64,000 nucleotides of DNA from Chloroflexi bacterium HGW-Chloroflexi-3 (lineage in GTDB: Bacteria; Chloroflexota; Anaerolineae; Anaerolineales; Anaerolineaceae): positions 248,001 through 312,000 of the forward strand of contig PHBX01000017.1 in the NCBI GenBank assembly GCA_002842045.1, read 5' to 3'. Both the position numbers and the translations under genes were made by a program. The first letter of the stretch is position 1. Each line of letters starts with the position of its first letter. The notes under the pieces were generated by a model. That model made no database searches and was not told where the DNA came from. It saw only the letters and a list, made by a program, of their open reading frames with translations. Positions 9,127 to 17,773 of the stretch are shown here, piece by piece.

Positions 9127-9184
9127 AGAAAACTCCTTTCCTTCCTCCCAGTGTGAGTAAAGCATTTGAAGTGCATCAAATGCT

Positions 9185-9373
9185 TTACCCCTTACGAAGA
9201 CCATCCTCGACAGCCACACCCAATATATAGGCTGCCAACACCGACACAAACGCAATCGTCTCATTCTCGGGCACCTCAAAGGCCGGATCAAAATGCCTGA
9301 TCACCAGGAAAGCCAACCCAACCAACGCCGCCCAAAACTTCCGCGAGCCCAATAACAATTTCCATTTCTCCAT
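9185..9373 (-). CDS. Holin-like small membrane protein
   Basis: A 62-residue protein with two hydrophobic segments (about 11-26, KFWAALVGLAFLVI, and 41-56, FVSVLAAYILGVAV) split by a short acidic link. This is the layout of small phage holins, which form the membrane lesion that releases endolysin. It has an AAGGAG ribosome site and lies just upstream of the lysozyme gene. The holin call is by size, topology and neighbour. Confidence 0.7.
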   Translation of the reverse strand: MEKWKLLLGSRKFWAALVGLAFLVIRHFDPAFEVPENETIAFVSVLAAYILGVAVEDGLRKG

Positions 9374-9417
9374 GATTTTTCTCCTTTCGTTTTTGTGTCA
9401 CCCGTAGGGGTGTTCCT

Positions 9418-9492
9418 TGTACGGGCGGGTTCGGAACCCGCCCGTACAGAACCCGCCCGTACAGAACCCCCCCGTACAGAACCCGCCCGTAC
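9418..9492. repeat. GTACGGGCGGGTTC palindrome followed by tandem copies of one arm
   Basis: A perfect 31-base palindrome (9418-9448), identical to the one at 3641, is followed by three more head-to-tail copies of its right arm (GAACCCGCCCGTACA; units at 9449, 9464 and 9479, the second with one substitution and the last one base short). It lies between the capsid and holin genes of the phage-like cassette. It is therefore either a late arrival or a processing/termination element within that operon. Confidence 0.85.
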
Positions 9493-9576
9493 GAATGTCG
9501 TCCACAACCACCGGGGCAAGGAAAATCCATTTCCCCTACAAAATTTCTTTCACCTTTAGGCTTTAGGCTTAAGACT

Positions 9577-11484
9577 TTACGCCACATTCGCCTTATACAA
9601 CGGCCGGTAATCCGCCACAAACACCGACAGAAAATGTCTTACCTTCAAATTGATCGTGTCGTTGTGCAGCATATCGAAGCCCACTTCCTGCTCAGCCACG
9701 AATATTTCGGGCATCAAGCCGAAGCGTTCCGCGATGATGATGCCAGGCACCAGGTTCGGGTCGGCCATGGCCGCCCAATCGTTGGCGTCCGTCCAATCCG
9801 GCACGGTGATCACATCGCCCAGTTCGCCGCGCAGCATATTCTCCGAGAAGATATTGCTCTCACGTTCAAAAGTCGGGTACAAAATCTGGCGTGCGGTCAG
9901 GCGTAAAGCGCGTGGCACCAGCAGATAGCGCGCGTCCACTGCCAGCATGGGCTTAGTGATGTCATTTGAGATCATGCTCTGCTGGTAAATGGACTGGCTG
10001 GCTGCTTCAAAACTGGAACCACTCAACGCGGTGGTACCCAGGTTGTTATGTGCGATGGCATCAAAGACGTGCGCGCCATCCGACATGATCGGTCCGGTAC
10101 CACTGCTGCTGCTGAACAGCCCTGCCACCAGACTGGAGATATTGCGGATGGCGCTGGATGCTAGTTTTTGCGGCAATTGGCGCAGTTTATGTGTCTCGTC
10201 CTTGTCGATCATCTCCAGGGTGATCGGCAACAGGCCGCCATACTTGCGGAAGGCGTTGCTCTCGCCACTGTCACTGATCTCCAGCTCTCCATACGTAGCG
10301 CCCTCCGAGATCACACCCAGGGCACTGACCTCGCCCAGCAGAATGCCGCTGACGTTCTGCAGTGAGCCCATGTGCTCCACCTTGACCACTTTCTCCCACC
10401 AGCGATAGCCAGCTTTGCCCAGCTGTTCCCACTGCTGCAGCATGATCTTGTTGAAGCTGTTCTTGAGCACATTCGAGAGGCTGTCGCTATCTGCCAGCTG
10501 GGCATGCTCAGCTGACATTCTGCCATGAAAGTCCACATCCCCGGTCATGCGTAGATACAACTCGCGGATACCGGAGAGGCGTGCCACGCGGGCAGACTGC
10601 ATGCTGGCTTCGCGCGGGGCACCCAGCAAATCGTCGGTGGCTGCCTGCAATTGATCTCGCTCAGAGCGCATTTCCTCGATCCTGCCAGCTCCCCGAATGC
10701 CATTGCGTCCCTGCAAAGCTGCCACCAGCTCACGCTGTGCCTGAATGGCCTGATCCAGTTCTTCCAGACCAAACGGGCGGCTCTCGAATTGTTTGCGCAC
10801 CTGGATCTGCGCCGGTTCGGGCAGATTGCTTTCCTTTAATTTAAGTTCCAAAAGATTACTCTTGATTTGTTGCACCTCCAGCGAGAGTTGGCTTTCCACA
10901 GTGGTGCTTTCGGTTGTTTCACTTAGTTGGGCTGTTTCGTTTTGCATTTTTTCCTCCATTGGTTGAATTTGTTGTTGTAAGACCCGGTTGAACGCCCCAC
11001 CTCTTGCCGGGCGATAGACCAGATCCAGACTGATGACTTTGATAATTTGCTTAACCACCTTGCTGCTGGCACTGAAGACGATATCGGCACTGAACCCCAC
11101 CCGTGGGCGTGGCGATGGACTTCCCAGCCATTCTGCCCCAACCTGCTCCAGCAATTCCGCGCTGGGGCCGGACGGCTTGAGCTTCAATACCACCCCCTGG
11201 CAGCTTTCGTCATAGCGAGCGGCATATGCCACCCCTGCCAGATCGCGCAGGCTGCGGTGGGTCTTTGGTTGTTGGTGATCAATAAAGACCTCCACCCCTT
11301 CCCACAACCCCAGCGAGGCGCGCAGGGCTTCCTGGGTGAAGTGCCAGCCATTGCCAATACCGGCGGTGATGGCGGTCACTTCAAAAAACGCTTTCTGTGT
11401 GCTGTGTTCTTCCGCTTCAGCAGCCGTGGGCGTCCAATCCTGCAGCTGCACCCGCGTTCGAAATTGTTCTACTTCTTCTTTCAT
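9577..11484 (-). CDS. Prohead protease-major capsid fusion protein
   Basis: A 635-residue polyprotein-like head protein. Residues 1-175 are a prohead maturation protease: the conserved His lies in EVFIDHQ, the Ser in RVGFSADI, and the family tail VISLDLVYRPARGGAF follows. Residues 180-300 form a Q/E-rich coiled region fit for a scaffold. Residues 310-635 resemble a Mu gpT-type major capsid protein (SFNKIMLQQWEQLGKAGYRWWEK, SEGATYGELEISDSGE, RKYGGLLPITLEMI, and LMPEIFVAEQEVGFDM). In most phages protease, scaffold and capsid are separate genes. The frame is intact. The start has an AAAGGAG site. It follows the portal gene by about 60 bases. Confidence 0.85.
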   Translation of the reverse strand: MKEEVEQFRTRVQLQDWTPTAAEAEEHSTQKAFFEVTAITAGIGNGWHFTQEALRASLGLWEGVEVFIDHQQPKTHRSLRDLAGVAYAARYDESCQGVVLKLKPSGPSAELLEQVGAEWLGSPSPRPRVGFSADIVFSASSKVVKQIIKVISLDLVYRPARGGAFNRVLQQQIQPMEEKMQNETAQLSETTESTTVESQLSLEVQQIKSNLLELKLKESNLPEPAQIQVRKQFESRPFGLEELDQAIQAQRELVAALQGRNGIRGAGRIEEMRSERDQLQAATDDLLGAPREASMQSARVARLSGIRELYLRMTGDVDFHGRMSAEHAQLADSDSLSNVLKNSFNKIMLQQWEQLGKAGYRWWEKVVKVEHMGSLQNVSGILLGEVSALGVISEGATYGELEISDSGESNAFRKYGGLLPITLEMIDKDETHKLRQLPQKLASSAIRNISSLVAGLFSSSSGTGPIMSDGAHVFDAIAHNNLGTTALSGSSFEAASQSIYQQSMISNDITKPMLAVDARYLLVPRALRLTARQILYPTFERESNIFSENMLRGELGDVITVPDWTDANDWAAMADPNLVPGIIIAERFGLMPEIFVAEQEVGFDMLHNDTINLKVRHFLSVFVADYRPLYKANVA

Positions 11485-11543
11485 AGCTTCTCCTTTCCTC
11501 TTAAATGGTTGATTGGTTAATGCGCTGAAACCTCCTTTCCTGC

Positions 11544-12908
11544 TTACAAACTGGCTACCCCGCGTGGTTCAGCCTGTTCGGGGTCAATCACCTTGCTGGA
11601 GCTCCTTTTTCCCCCTCCGCCACTACCGACCTCCTGGCGCGCCGGATCATCCAGATCGATATCCGGGTCTGCCTGTGATTGCACCTCACCGGCAAAACGA
11701 TAGACCATGCGCAGCAGTTCCTCGCGGTTGATCAACCCGCGGTCGAAGAGATCAAAGAAGGTGCGGCTGGCAGCCTGCGTAGCGATGGCCAGGGCGGCGT
11801 TATCGCGAGCACTCAAATCCGCGGTCTGCACCTGAATGCTGGCTTCGGGATCCACCTGCCTGTCCAGCATGGCTCTACGGCGCACGGCAATCACAGCCAG
11901 CTGGCGTAACATTTCACTGAAGAACAACTGCCTTTGCTCAAAATGCCGGAAGGTTGGCCCACCCGCTGCTTCGGCGGTGCTGCGCGTGGAGGATTCCGGT
12001 TCCGCCAGGAAGTGCAGTGGTACTCCGGCACCCGCGGCAATCATCTTCTTGATGCTCAAACCATCCGTGCTGGCTTCGTGACTCTCCAGTCGTGGGTGAA
12101 TCACCTCCCACTGCTCCGATTCATCCGTCACCAGGATTGACCCCGGTGTGGGTGGTACCATGTTGAGAACAGACTGCCGGGCAGCCCGTTCGGCTTCACT
12201 CAAAAAACGCGACTTGACCACGAAGTAAAAGGCGTTGCGATAGCGGTTCAGGCGTGCCCTGTCCTCCAGCCAGATGGCGTAGCGGTTCAACCACACCAGC
12301 AAGGGTGCCAGATCGCTCTCCCCACGCACCGCGCCGGGAGGGCGGTTGATGGCGAAATGCACCATCACCGATTGGTCCGGGGAATCGCTGCGGCTGTCAT
12401 ATGCTGCCCAGTTGTGTTCCTCACCCAATCCGTCCAGTTGCTGGTGGTAAGCGAGTTCCTGTTGCAAATCATTCTCAGCCGTCTCAATGGTGCTGATCTG
12501 GGCTGCCGGTACTGCGCGCACGTAGGTCATCCCGGCAGCATCCGTGGAGAGTAAAAAGAACAGCTCTCCGGCTCGGGTCAATTCATCGCACCATTCATAG
12601 ATGCGCAGGGCACACTGGTTGAGTTCGTGCTCCCACCAGTTTTTCAGAAATTGCTCGCTTCCCAGGTGATTGCAGGTAATGCGCACCCCACCCCCGACCA
12701 CATACTGGCTGGTCAGACCCACGATCCGGCGTGCCAGCGGGTTGGAACGCCAGGCTTCCAGCGCTTCCTGCAAAATAGTTTGCTGATCGTAGGGCAAGCG
12801 GTCGCGCGATTCATACGGCGGCAGGTTGAAGGGCAAAGCCGGGATGGTCTCCAGCCGTTGGCGAAATTGCCGGGTAAAAAAATATTTTAATCGCTCAATC
12901 CAATACAT
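11544..12908 (-). CDS. Phage portal protein
   Basis: A 454-residue portal protein, the dodecameric vertex ring through which DNA enters the capsid. Visible family features are the N-terminal SRDRLPYDQQTILQEALEAWRSNPLARRIVGLTSQYVVGGG, split here by a glycine turn; FLKNWWEHELN; AGELFFLLSTD; a central ring region around DGLSIKKMIAAGAGVPLHFLAEPES; and a C-terminal helix-rich clip. The length is normal. It has a GAGGAG ribosome site. It follows the large terminase by 34 bases, the usual order in tailed phages. Confidence 0.88.
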   Translation of the reverse strand: MYWIERLKYFFTRQFRQRLETIPALPFNLPPYESRDRLPYDQQTILQEALEAWRSNPLARRIVGLTSQYVVGGGVRITCNHLGSEQFLKNWWEHELNQCALRIYEWCDELTRAGELFFLLSTDAAGMTYVRAVPAAQISTIETAENDLQQELAYHQQLDGLGEEHNWAAYDSRSDSPDQSVMVHFAINRPPGAVRGESDLAPLLVWLNRYAIWLEDRARLNRYRNAFYFVVKSRFLSEAERAARQSVLNMVPPTPGSILVTDESEQWEVIHPRLESHEASTDGLSIKKMIAAGAGVPLHFLAEPESSTRSTAEAAGGPTFRHFEQRQLFFSEMLRQLAVIAVRRRAMLDRQVDPEASIQVQTADLSARDNAALAIATQAASRTFFDLFDRGLINREELLRMVYRFAGEVQSQADPDIDLDDPARQEVGSGGGGKRSSSKVIDPEQAEPRGVASL

Positions 12909-12942
12909 GTTTTCTCCTCGTTGAACTTGCTAAACCTGAAAT

Positions 12943-14475
12943 TTATATGCGCTTTCTGCTTCGCTTGTCGCTGAATTTAAAATCCATCTCCTGCAGGGGA
13001 TCTTTGGCTGAGATGATGGTAGTGTGTTGTCCGCTCTGAATGCTTTGTGAGTCCAGCACAGCGCACAAGGCAGCTGAGATCAACCAATCGTCGTGCACTT
13101 CCCGCCCCCACTCATCCCGGGTGCCGGCTGGAACCTGCCAGCGCAACAGCCGTTCAGGACCAATCGAAATGCTGGACTTGCAGGCACGTATCTGCGCCAG
13201 AAACTGGCGTTGTTCCTCCGTGGCCTCTCGGTGATCCTGGATGCGTCCACTATCGATCAGCCCCAAAAAATCCCAACCCAGGCGGCTCTTGCTGGATGCT
13301 GTAAACTGAAACGGGGTCACACGCCCGGGTAAGGCACGTTGTAAGAATGAGGCGATCCCGGCGCCCACCCCACTGGCATCCACCACGAATTGTCTGGGGT
13401 TCCAAAGCCTGGCCAGCGCGAGCAACTGCTCAAACAGGCTGCTATGCCCAATCCCCTGCCAGGCTTTACGCTGGACAATCCGGTAATGGTTCTGGTGCAA
13501 CCCCCAGGCTGTTAGCTGGCTGTGGATAGAGACAATAGTCAGGGCACTGAAATCACGCTGCGGGTTACTCATCACCCCGGCGTCACTTAGTCCCTGATCC
13601 TCACCGGCTACATCCAGGCAAAAGGCATAGATCTGCCCTGATTGTGGGGTGGTTTGCAATGCATGTTCGCCCTGCATCAAAGCCAATCGGCCATCATGGA
13701 AGAGCCTGCCGCCATTCTCCAGCAGCTCAGAGAAAAACTGGGTACGCACCATCGGATGATCGCGCCCGAGTATTGCGATCTGTTTTTGCACAAACTTGCC
13801 ATAGGCTGGCACTTCACGGGCAACCTCATCAGCCGTCAACACAAATGCCCTGCGAATACCATCACCGGCTTCGATTTTCTGTGCGAGTCTCAACTCCCTG
13901 GCCAGCAGGGTATCCTCTGTCCAGGCGGTACCCCAGAAGACCCGCGTGGCGTTTGTGCTGGCAGCCATGGGAGCAATCTCCTTGTCGTACTTCTCCAGCG
14001 AGACATCCTGGGCCTCGTCCACCTGCAACAGCGTCGAGGCAGTCGCTCCTACAATATTGGCTTCGGGTGATCCGGAAAGGAAGGTGATACTTGCCTTTCC
14101 GATGCTGAAGCGATAGCCCGAATCCTTTTGCCACTCCTCCTGCAGTAAGGGGTGCCGGTTGAGCACACGTTGCAGCCTGCGCATGGCATTCTGGCTCTGT
14201 GGTTTCCAGGTCGGTGAGATTTTGACCAGTTCCCCACCAGTGTGGATGAATCGCATCAGGAAAAAGGCTTCTAACTGAGCCTGTAGTTCATTCTTACCAC
14301 TCTGGCGGGGAAACATGACCACAAAGGAGTGACCGCAAGCACCCAACACAGAAGCGCTGATGGCATAGGCAACAGCCTGCTGGTATTCTCGCAAAGCAAT
14401 CCCTCCCAGGGCAGCAAAACGACAGGGATCTGTCAGCGTGGATAGCATAAGTTTCTTGTCAATCGCCGTCAGCAT
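12943..14475 (-). CDS. Terminase large subunit
   Basis: A 510-residue DNA-packaging motor. The ATPase part has an adenine-binding region LREYQQAVAYA, a Walker A variant (FVVMFPRQSGKNE), a Walker B with catalytic Glu (LLQVDEAQDV) and a coupling motif (RVFWGTAW). The RNase H-like nuclease part shows the metal-binding aspartates in IYAFCLDVAGEDQ and FVVDASGVGAG, and near the end DDWLISAALC. The start at 14475 was preferred because AGGGAAG precedes it; a longer start at 14514 lacks a site. Either way it overlaps the previous gene. The motor and nuclease motifs are intact, which argues against simple decay. Confidence 0.92.
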   Translation of the reverse strand: MLTAIDKKLMLSTLTDPCRFAALGGIALREYQQAVAYAISASVLGACGHSFVVMFPRQSGKNELQAQLEAFFLMRFIHTGGELVKISPTWKPQSQNAMRRLQRVLNRHPLLQEEWQKDSGYRFSIGKASITFLSGSPEANIVGATASTLLQVDEAQDVSLEKYDKEIAPMAASTNATRVFWGTAWTEDTLLARELRLAQKIEAGDGIRRAFVLTADEVAREVPAYGKFVQKQIAILGRDHPMVRTQFFSELLENGGRLFHDGRLALMQGEHALQTTPQSGQIYAFCLDVAGEDQGLSDAGVMSNPQRDFSALTIVSIHSQLTAWGLHQNHYRIVQRKAWQGIGHSSLFEQLLALARLWNPRQFVVDASGVGAGIASFLQRALPGRVTPFQFTASSKSRLGWDFLGLIDSGRIQDHREATEEQRQFLAQIRACKSSISIGPERLLRWQVPAGTRDEWGREVHDDWLISAALCAVLDSQSIQSGQHTTIISAKDPLQEMDFKFSDKRSRKRI

Positions 14476-14833
14476 CTTTTTCTTCCCTGACCGACATTGA
14501 TTGATCAAGATCATGAATCAACCGCAATACTGCCTTACGGAATTTATCCTTGCCATCTTCTGCTCCGCTCCATTTTTTACGGATTTCAATCAAACGTCCC
14601 AAACGTGCGCCAGCTTTTCCGATAATCTCAAGCGATTGACCATACTGATCTAATTTACATTCTCCTTTTTCAACCAGTTCGTGATATTTCCAGATTGCCT
14701 GGCGTAAGAGTGCGATGATTTCGTCCAGATCCGATTCAGTCGTTGGAAAGTCTTCTCCCTCGAGCATGGGATTGGCGTCCACCTCCGCGATGGTCTCATG
14801 AGGGCATGGTCGCGCAACTGATTTTTTCGCCAT
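14459..14833 (-). CDS. Putative terminase small subunit
   Basis: A 124-residue protein that opens the phage-like operon. An acidic N-terminal third is followed by a helical part (ESDLDEIIALLRQAIWKYHELVE, then YGQSLEIIGKAGARLGRLIEIRKKW) that could bind DNA or oligomerise. The position immediately before, and overlapping, the large terminase supports the small-subunit call; no motif proves it. The ATG at 14833 has an AAAGGA site. The longer frame runs into the iteron array and its Cys-rich residues are an artefact of those repeats. Confidence 0.55.
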   Translation of the reverse strand: MAKKSVARPCPHETIAEVDANPMLEGEDFPTTESDLDEIIALLRQAIWKYHELVEKGECKLDQYGQSLEIIGKAGARLGRLIEIRKKWSGAEDGKDKFRKAVLRLIHDLDQSMSVREEKDADGD

Positions 14834-14937
14834 ACAAATCCTTTCTGATGTTAGAAATATTGTTCTAATTTCATTCAAAGTATGACGGAAAATAATCATT
14901 CTGGCAACCTGCCTAAATGTGCATGTTTTTAAGCAAA

Positions 14938-14979
14938 TTTGGCATATTTTGGCAGGTTTTTGGCATATTTGACAGATTT
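14938..14979. promoter_or_regulatory. Array of helically phased iterons TTTGGCANRTTT
   Basis: Copies start at 14938 (TTTGGCATATTT), 14948 (TTTGGCAGGTTT), 14959 (TTTGGCATATTT, exact) and 14968 (TTTGACAGATTT). A weaker relative is at 14990 (TTTGCATGGTTT). The spacing of 9-11 bases places each copy on the same face of the helix. The array lies 105-145 bases upstream of the first gene of the phage-like operon, which suggests a binding site for a regulator or a packaging/recognition protein. Confidence 0.6.
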
Positions 14980-15130
14980 TGTCTGAATATTTGCATGGTT
15001 TTTCAATTCTTTTCACCCCAAAAAACCTGTGACAACATTCCTATCTTCTCCAAAATCCGATATAATTAATGTCCTTGTCAGACAAATTAACAATTGAATA
15101 GGTTCTACTTAAATCAAGCGATTAACCGCG

Positions 15131-15179
15131 GGTGTTTGTAGGATTTGGGTTGCTCTGCAACCCAAATCCTACAAACACC
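15131..15179. repeat. Perfect inverted repeat with 23-bp arms
   Basis: The arms 15131-15153 and 15157-15179 are exact complements around the loop TCT. The arm begins GGTGTTTGTAGGATTTGG. It lies between the iteron array and hppA. With the palindromes at 3641 and 4117 it roughly brackets the phage-like cassette, though these units look like general intergenic elements. Confidence 0.85.
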
Positions 15180-15251
15180 TACTCCCTCGTTTTGGAATTG
15201 AGTAGTAATCAAAGATAAAAAATGGAGGAAATTCTTAATATGGAGGGAACT

Positions 15252-17558
15252 ATGACTGCCCTTACAGTACTATCAGAAACAGGTGCTGATCGAGCAGCCT
15301 TGCCACTTTTATGGTGGTTGGGACCTATCACCGCTATTGTGGCACTATTTTTTGCCGTTCTGTTTTACAAACAGATGATGCAAAAGTCGGAAGGCACCGA
15401 CAAAATGAAGTTTATCGCCCAGGCTGTACGCGAAGGCGCTATGGCTTATCTTTCACGTCAATACCGCGTGGTCGGGATTGTGTTCGCCATTTTATTCGTC
15501 ATCTTTCTGGTGCTATCATTTTTTAAGCTCCAGAACCCCATCGTACCGTTTGCTTTCCTCACCGGCGGGTTATTCTCCGGTCTGTGCGGCTTTTTTGGCA
15601 TGAAGACCGCCACCAATGCCTCTGCCCGCGCTGCTCATGCTGCCAGTAAAAGTCTGAATTCAGGTCTTCAGGTTGCCTTAAGGGCAGGCGCTGTCATGGG
15701 TCTGGTCGTGGTGGGTTTTGCCTTACTGGATATCACGCTCTGGTTCCTCCTGCTCTATTTTGGATTCCCGGTGCTCTTCCCCGCGAATTTCATCAGTGTC
15801 ACGGCTAACCCCTTACCACAGATCACCGCCATTATGCTCAGCTTTGGGATGGGCGCTTCCACACAGGCACTCTTCGCACGTGTGGGGGGTGGCATCTACA
15901 CCAAAGCCGCCGATGTGGGAGCTGATCTGGTGGGCAAAGTAGAAGCCAACATCCCGGAAGATGATCCCCGCAACCCGGCCACCATCGCGGACAATGTGGG
16001 TGACAATGTCGGTGATGTGGCTGGCATGGGTGCTGACCTGTACGAATCCTATGCAGGTTCTATCCTGGCAACCTCAGCGCTGGGTGTGGCAGCGGTCACG
16101 CTGGCTGGTAGTGGTTTAGTTCCAGGTAAATCTCCCCTGGAGACCGGTTTGATGTACATCACTGCACCGATTGTGCTGGCAGCGCTTGGCATCATCCTTT
16201 CCATTATTGCTATCTACCTGGTACGTACCCGCGATGATGCCGATCAGAGTCAATTAATCGCCTCACTCAGCCGTGGATTGAACCTCAGTTCGCTTGGGAT
16301 CGCAGTGCTCTCCCTTCCATTACTGTATTTTCTGGGATTGCCCAATTTTCTCGCAGTCTGGATCTGCGTCCTGGCTGGTCTGGCTGTCGGCTTGATCATT
16401 GGTAAATCCACAGAATATTACACTTCGCATGCTTTCAAACCCACCCAGGATATTGCTGAACAGGCCGATACCAGCTCTGCCACGGCCTTGATCGAGGGTA
16501 TGGCAGTCGGTATGGAATCAGGTGGCATCCCGGTCGCGGCGGTTGTCATCGGCATTATGGTCAGCTATTATGTGGCAGGCGGGGTCGATAACCTGCTCAT
16601 GGGTCTTTTCGGGGTTGGTATCGCTGCTGTAGGCATGCTCTCCACCCTGGGATTCACCCTGGCGACTGATGCCTACGGTCCGATTGCGGACAACGCCGGC
16701 GGAAATGCCGAGATGGCAGGGCTGGATCGCAGTGTGCGTCTGCGCACCGATGAACTCGATGCGGTCGGCAACACCACTGCTGCCATCGGCAAAGGCTTTG
16801 CGATTGGTTCAGCTGCGCTTACATCCATGGCTCTTTTGGCTGCCTATCTGGAGGAGATTCGCCTAGTGCTCTCCGAACTGCGCCATGTCGATTCATTGCT
16901 GGTACGGGGTGAGTGGATCCCGGTTATGAAAATGACCATGGACAACTTCATGGATTTTTACAATGTCTCCCTTTTAAATCCAGCTGTACTGGCTGGGCTT
17001 TTCACCGGTGCTGCCACCGCCTTCTTCTTCTCCGCTATGACCATGCGCGCGGTCGGACGGGCTGCTACCGGCATGGTGGAGGAAGTTCGTCGTCAATTCC
17101 GTGAGATCGAGGGCATCCTTGAAGGCACCGGCCGCCCGGATTATGCCCGTTGTGTCGCGATCAGTACCGCCGCTGCCCAGCGTGAGATGATCGCACCGGC
17201 CATGGTTGCCATCATTGTTCCGGTGGCAGTCGGTATTGTATTCGGTATCGCTGGTGTGCTCGGCTTACTGGCAGGTGCCCTCATCACCGGTCTCTCGCTG
17301 GCTATTACCATGTCGAATGCCGGTGGTGCCTGGGACAACGCCAAGAAATACATCGAGGTCGGCAAGTTCGGCGGCAAAGGCTCCCCCGCCCACAAAGCGG
17401 CTGTGATTGGCGATACCGTTGGTGATCCCTTCAAAGACACCGCAGGTCCTTCGCTGAATATCCTGATCAAACTGATGACCATGGTTTCGGTCGTCTTCGC
17501 CGGTCTGGTGGTCGCTTTTGGGAATGGCCAGGGCTTGATCTTTATGTTGTTGCATTAG
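15252..17558 (+). CDS. hppA: Membrane-bound, K+-dependent pyrophosphatase (ion pump)
   Basis: A 768-residue integral membrane pyrophosphatase that couples PPi hydrolysis to H+ or Na+ export, with about 16 hydrophobic segments. The PPi/Mg2+ site is intact: [11 protein letters not shown], then [36 protein letters not shown], and the C-terminal [12 protein letters not shown] and [15 protein letters not shown]. Alanine follows GNTT in the [19 protein letters not shown] segment, where K+-independent enzymes have lysine, so K+ dependence is predicted. H+ versus Na+ was not decided. Three in-frame ATGs are possible; the one at 15252 has GGAGGG at ideal distance. The gene stands alone. Confidence 0.93.
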   Translation: MTALTVLSETGADRAALPLLWWLGPITAIVALFFAVLFYKQMMQKSEGTDKMKFIAQAVREGAMAYLSRQYRVVGIVFAILFVIFLVLSFFKLQNPIVPFAFLTGGLFSGLCGFFGMKTATNASARAAHAASKSLNSGLQVALRAGAVMGLVVVGFALLDITLWFLLLYFGFPVLFPANFISVTANPLPQITAIMLSFGMGASTQALFARVGGGIYTKAADVGADLVGKVEANIPEDDPRNPATIADNVGDNVGDVAGMGADLYESYAGSILATSALGVAAVTLAGSGLVPGKSPLETGLMYITAPIVLAALGIILSIIAIYLVRTRDDADQSQLIASLSRGLNLSSLGIAVLSLPLLYFLGLPNFLAVWICVLAGLAVGLIIGKSTEYYTSHAFKPTQDIAEQADTSSATALIEGMAVGMESGGIPVAAVVIGIMVSYYVAGGVDNLLMGLFGVGIAAVGMLSTLGFTLATDAYGPIADNAGGNAEMAGLDRSVRLRTDELDAVGNTTAAIGKGFAIGSAALTSMALLAAYLEEIRLVLSELRHVDSLLVRGEWIPVMKMTMDNFMDFYNVSLLNPAVLAGLFTGAATAFFFSAMTMRAVGRAATGMVEEVRRQFREIEGILEGTGRPDYARCVAISTAAAQREMIAPAMVAIIVPVAVGIVFGIAGVLGLLAGALITGLSLAITMSNAGGAWDNAKKYIEVGKFGGKGSPAHKAAVIGDTVGDPFKDTAGPSLNILIKLMTMVSVVFAGLVVAFGNGQGLIFMLLH

Positions 17559-17773
17559 CTATGTAAAAAGATCTGGTTTTTACCTTTATCATAAGTGGAA
17601 CCTGTTATCCGTTTATAATTGAGGAATCCCAATCGTTTCGAATCGAGATATACATGCAGGAATTTACCTATAAACAAAATCAATGGACTGGTGCTCCATA
17701 AGGTGTCAAGTTTTTCCTGGGCAACCTGTGGCGTTAATAGTGCCGTCAACACTGCAGCCACAAATGGATCTGC

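Noticed and set aside
9288..9620. Open frame with repeated Gly-Arg-Val-Leu-Tyr units on the minus strand
   Set aside because: The repeats are the translation of the palindrome arm copies at 9418-9492; there is no ribosome site and no family likeness.
14834..15016. Longer N-terminus for the first phage-cassette protein with ICQICQ-type repeats
   Set aside because: The residues come from the iteron array; a proper ribosome site exists only at the ATG at 14833.
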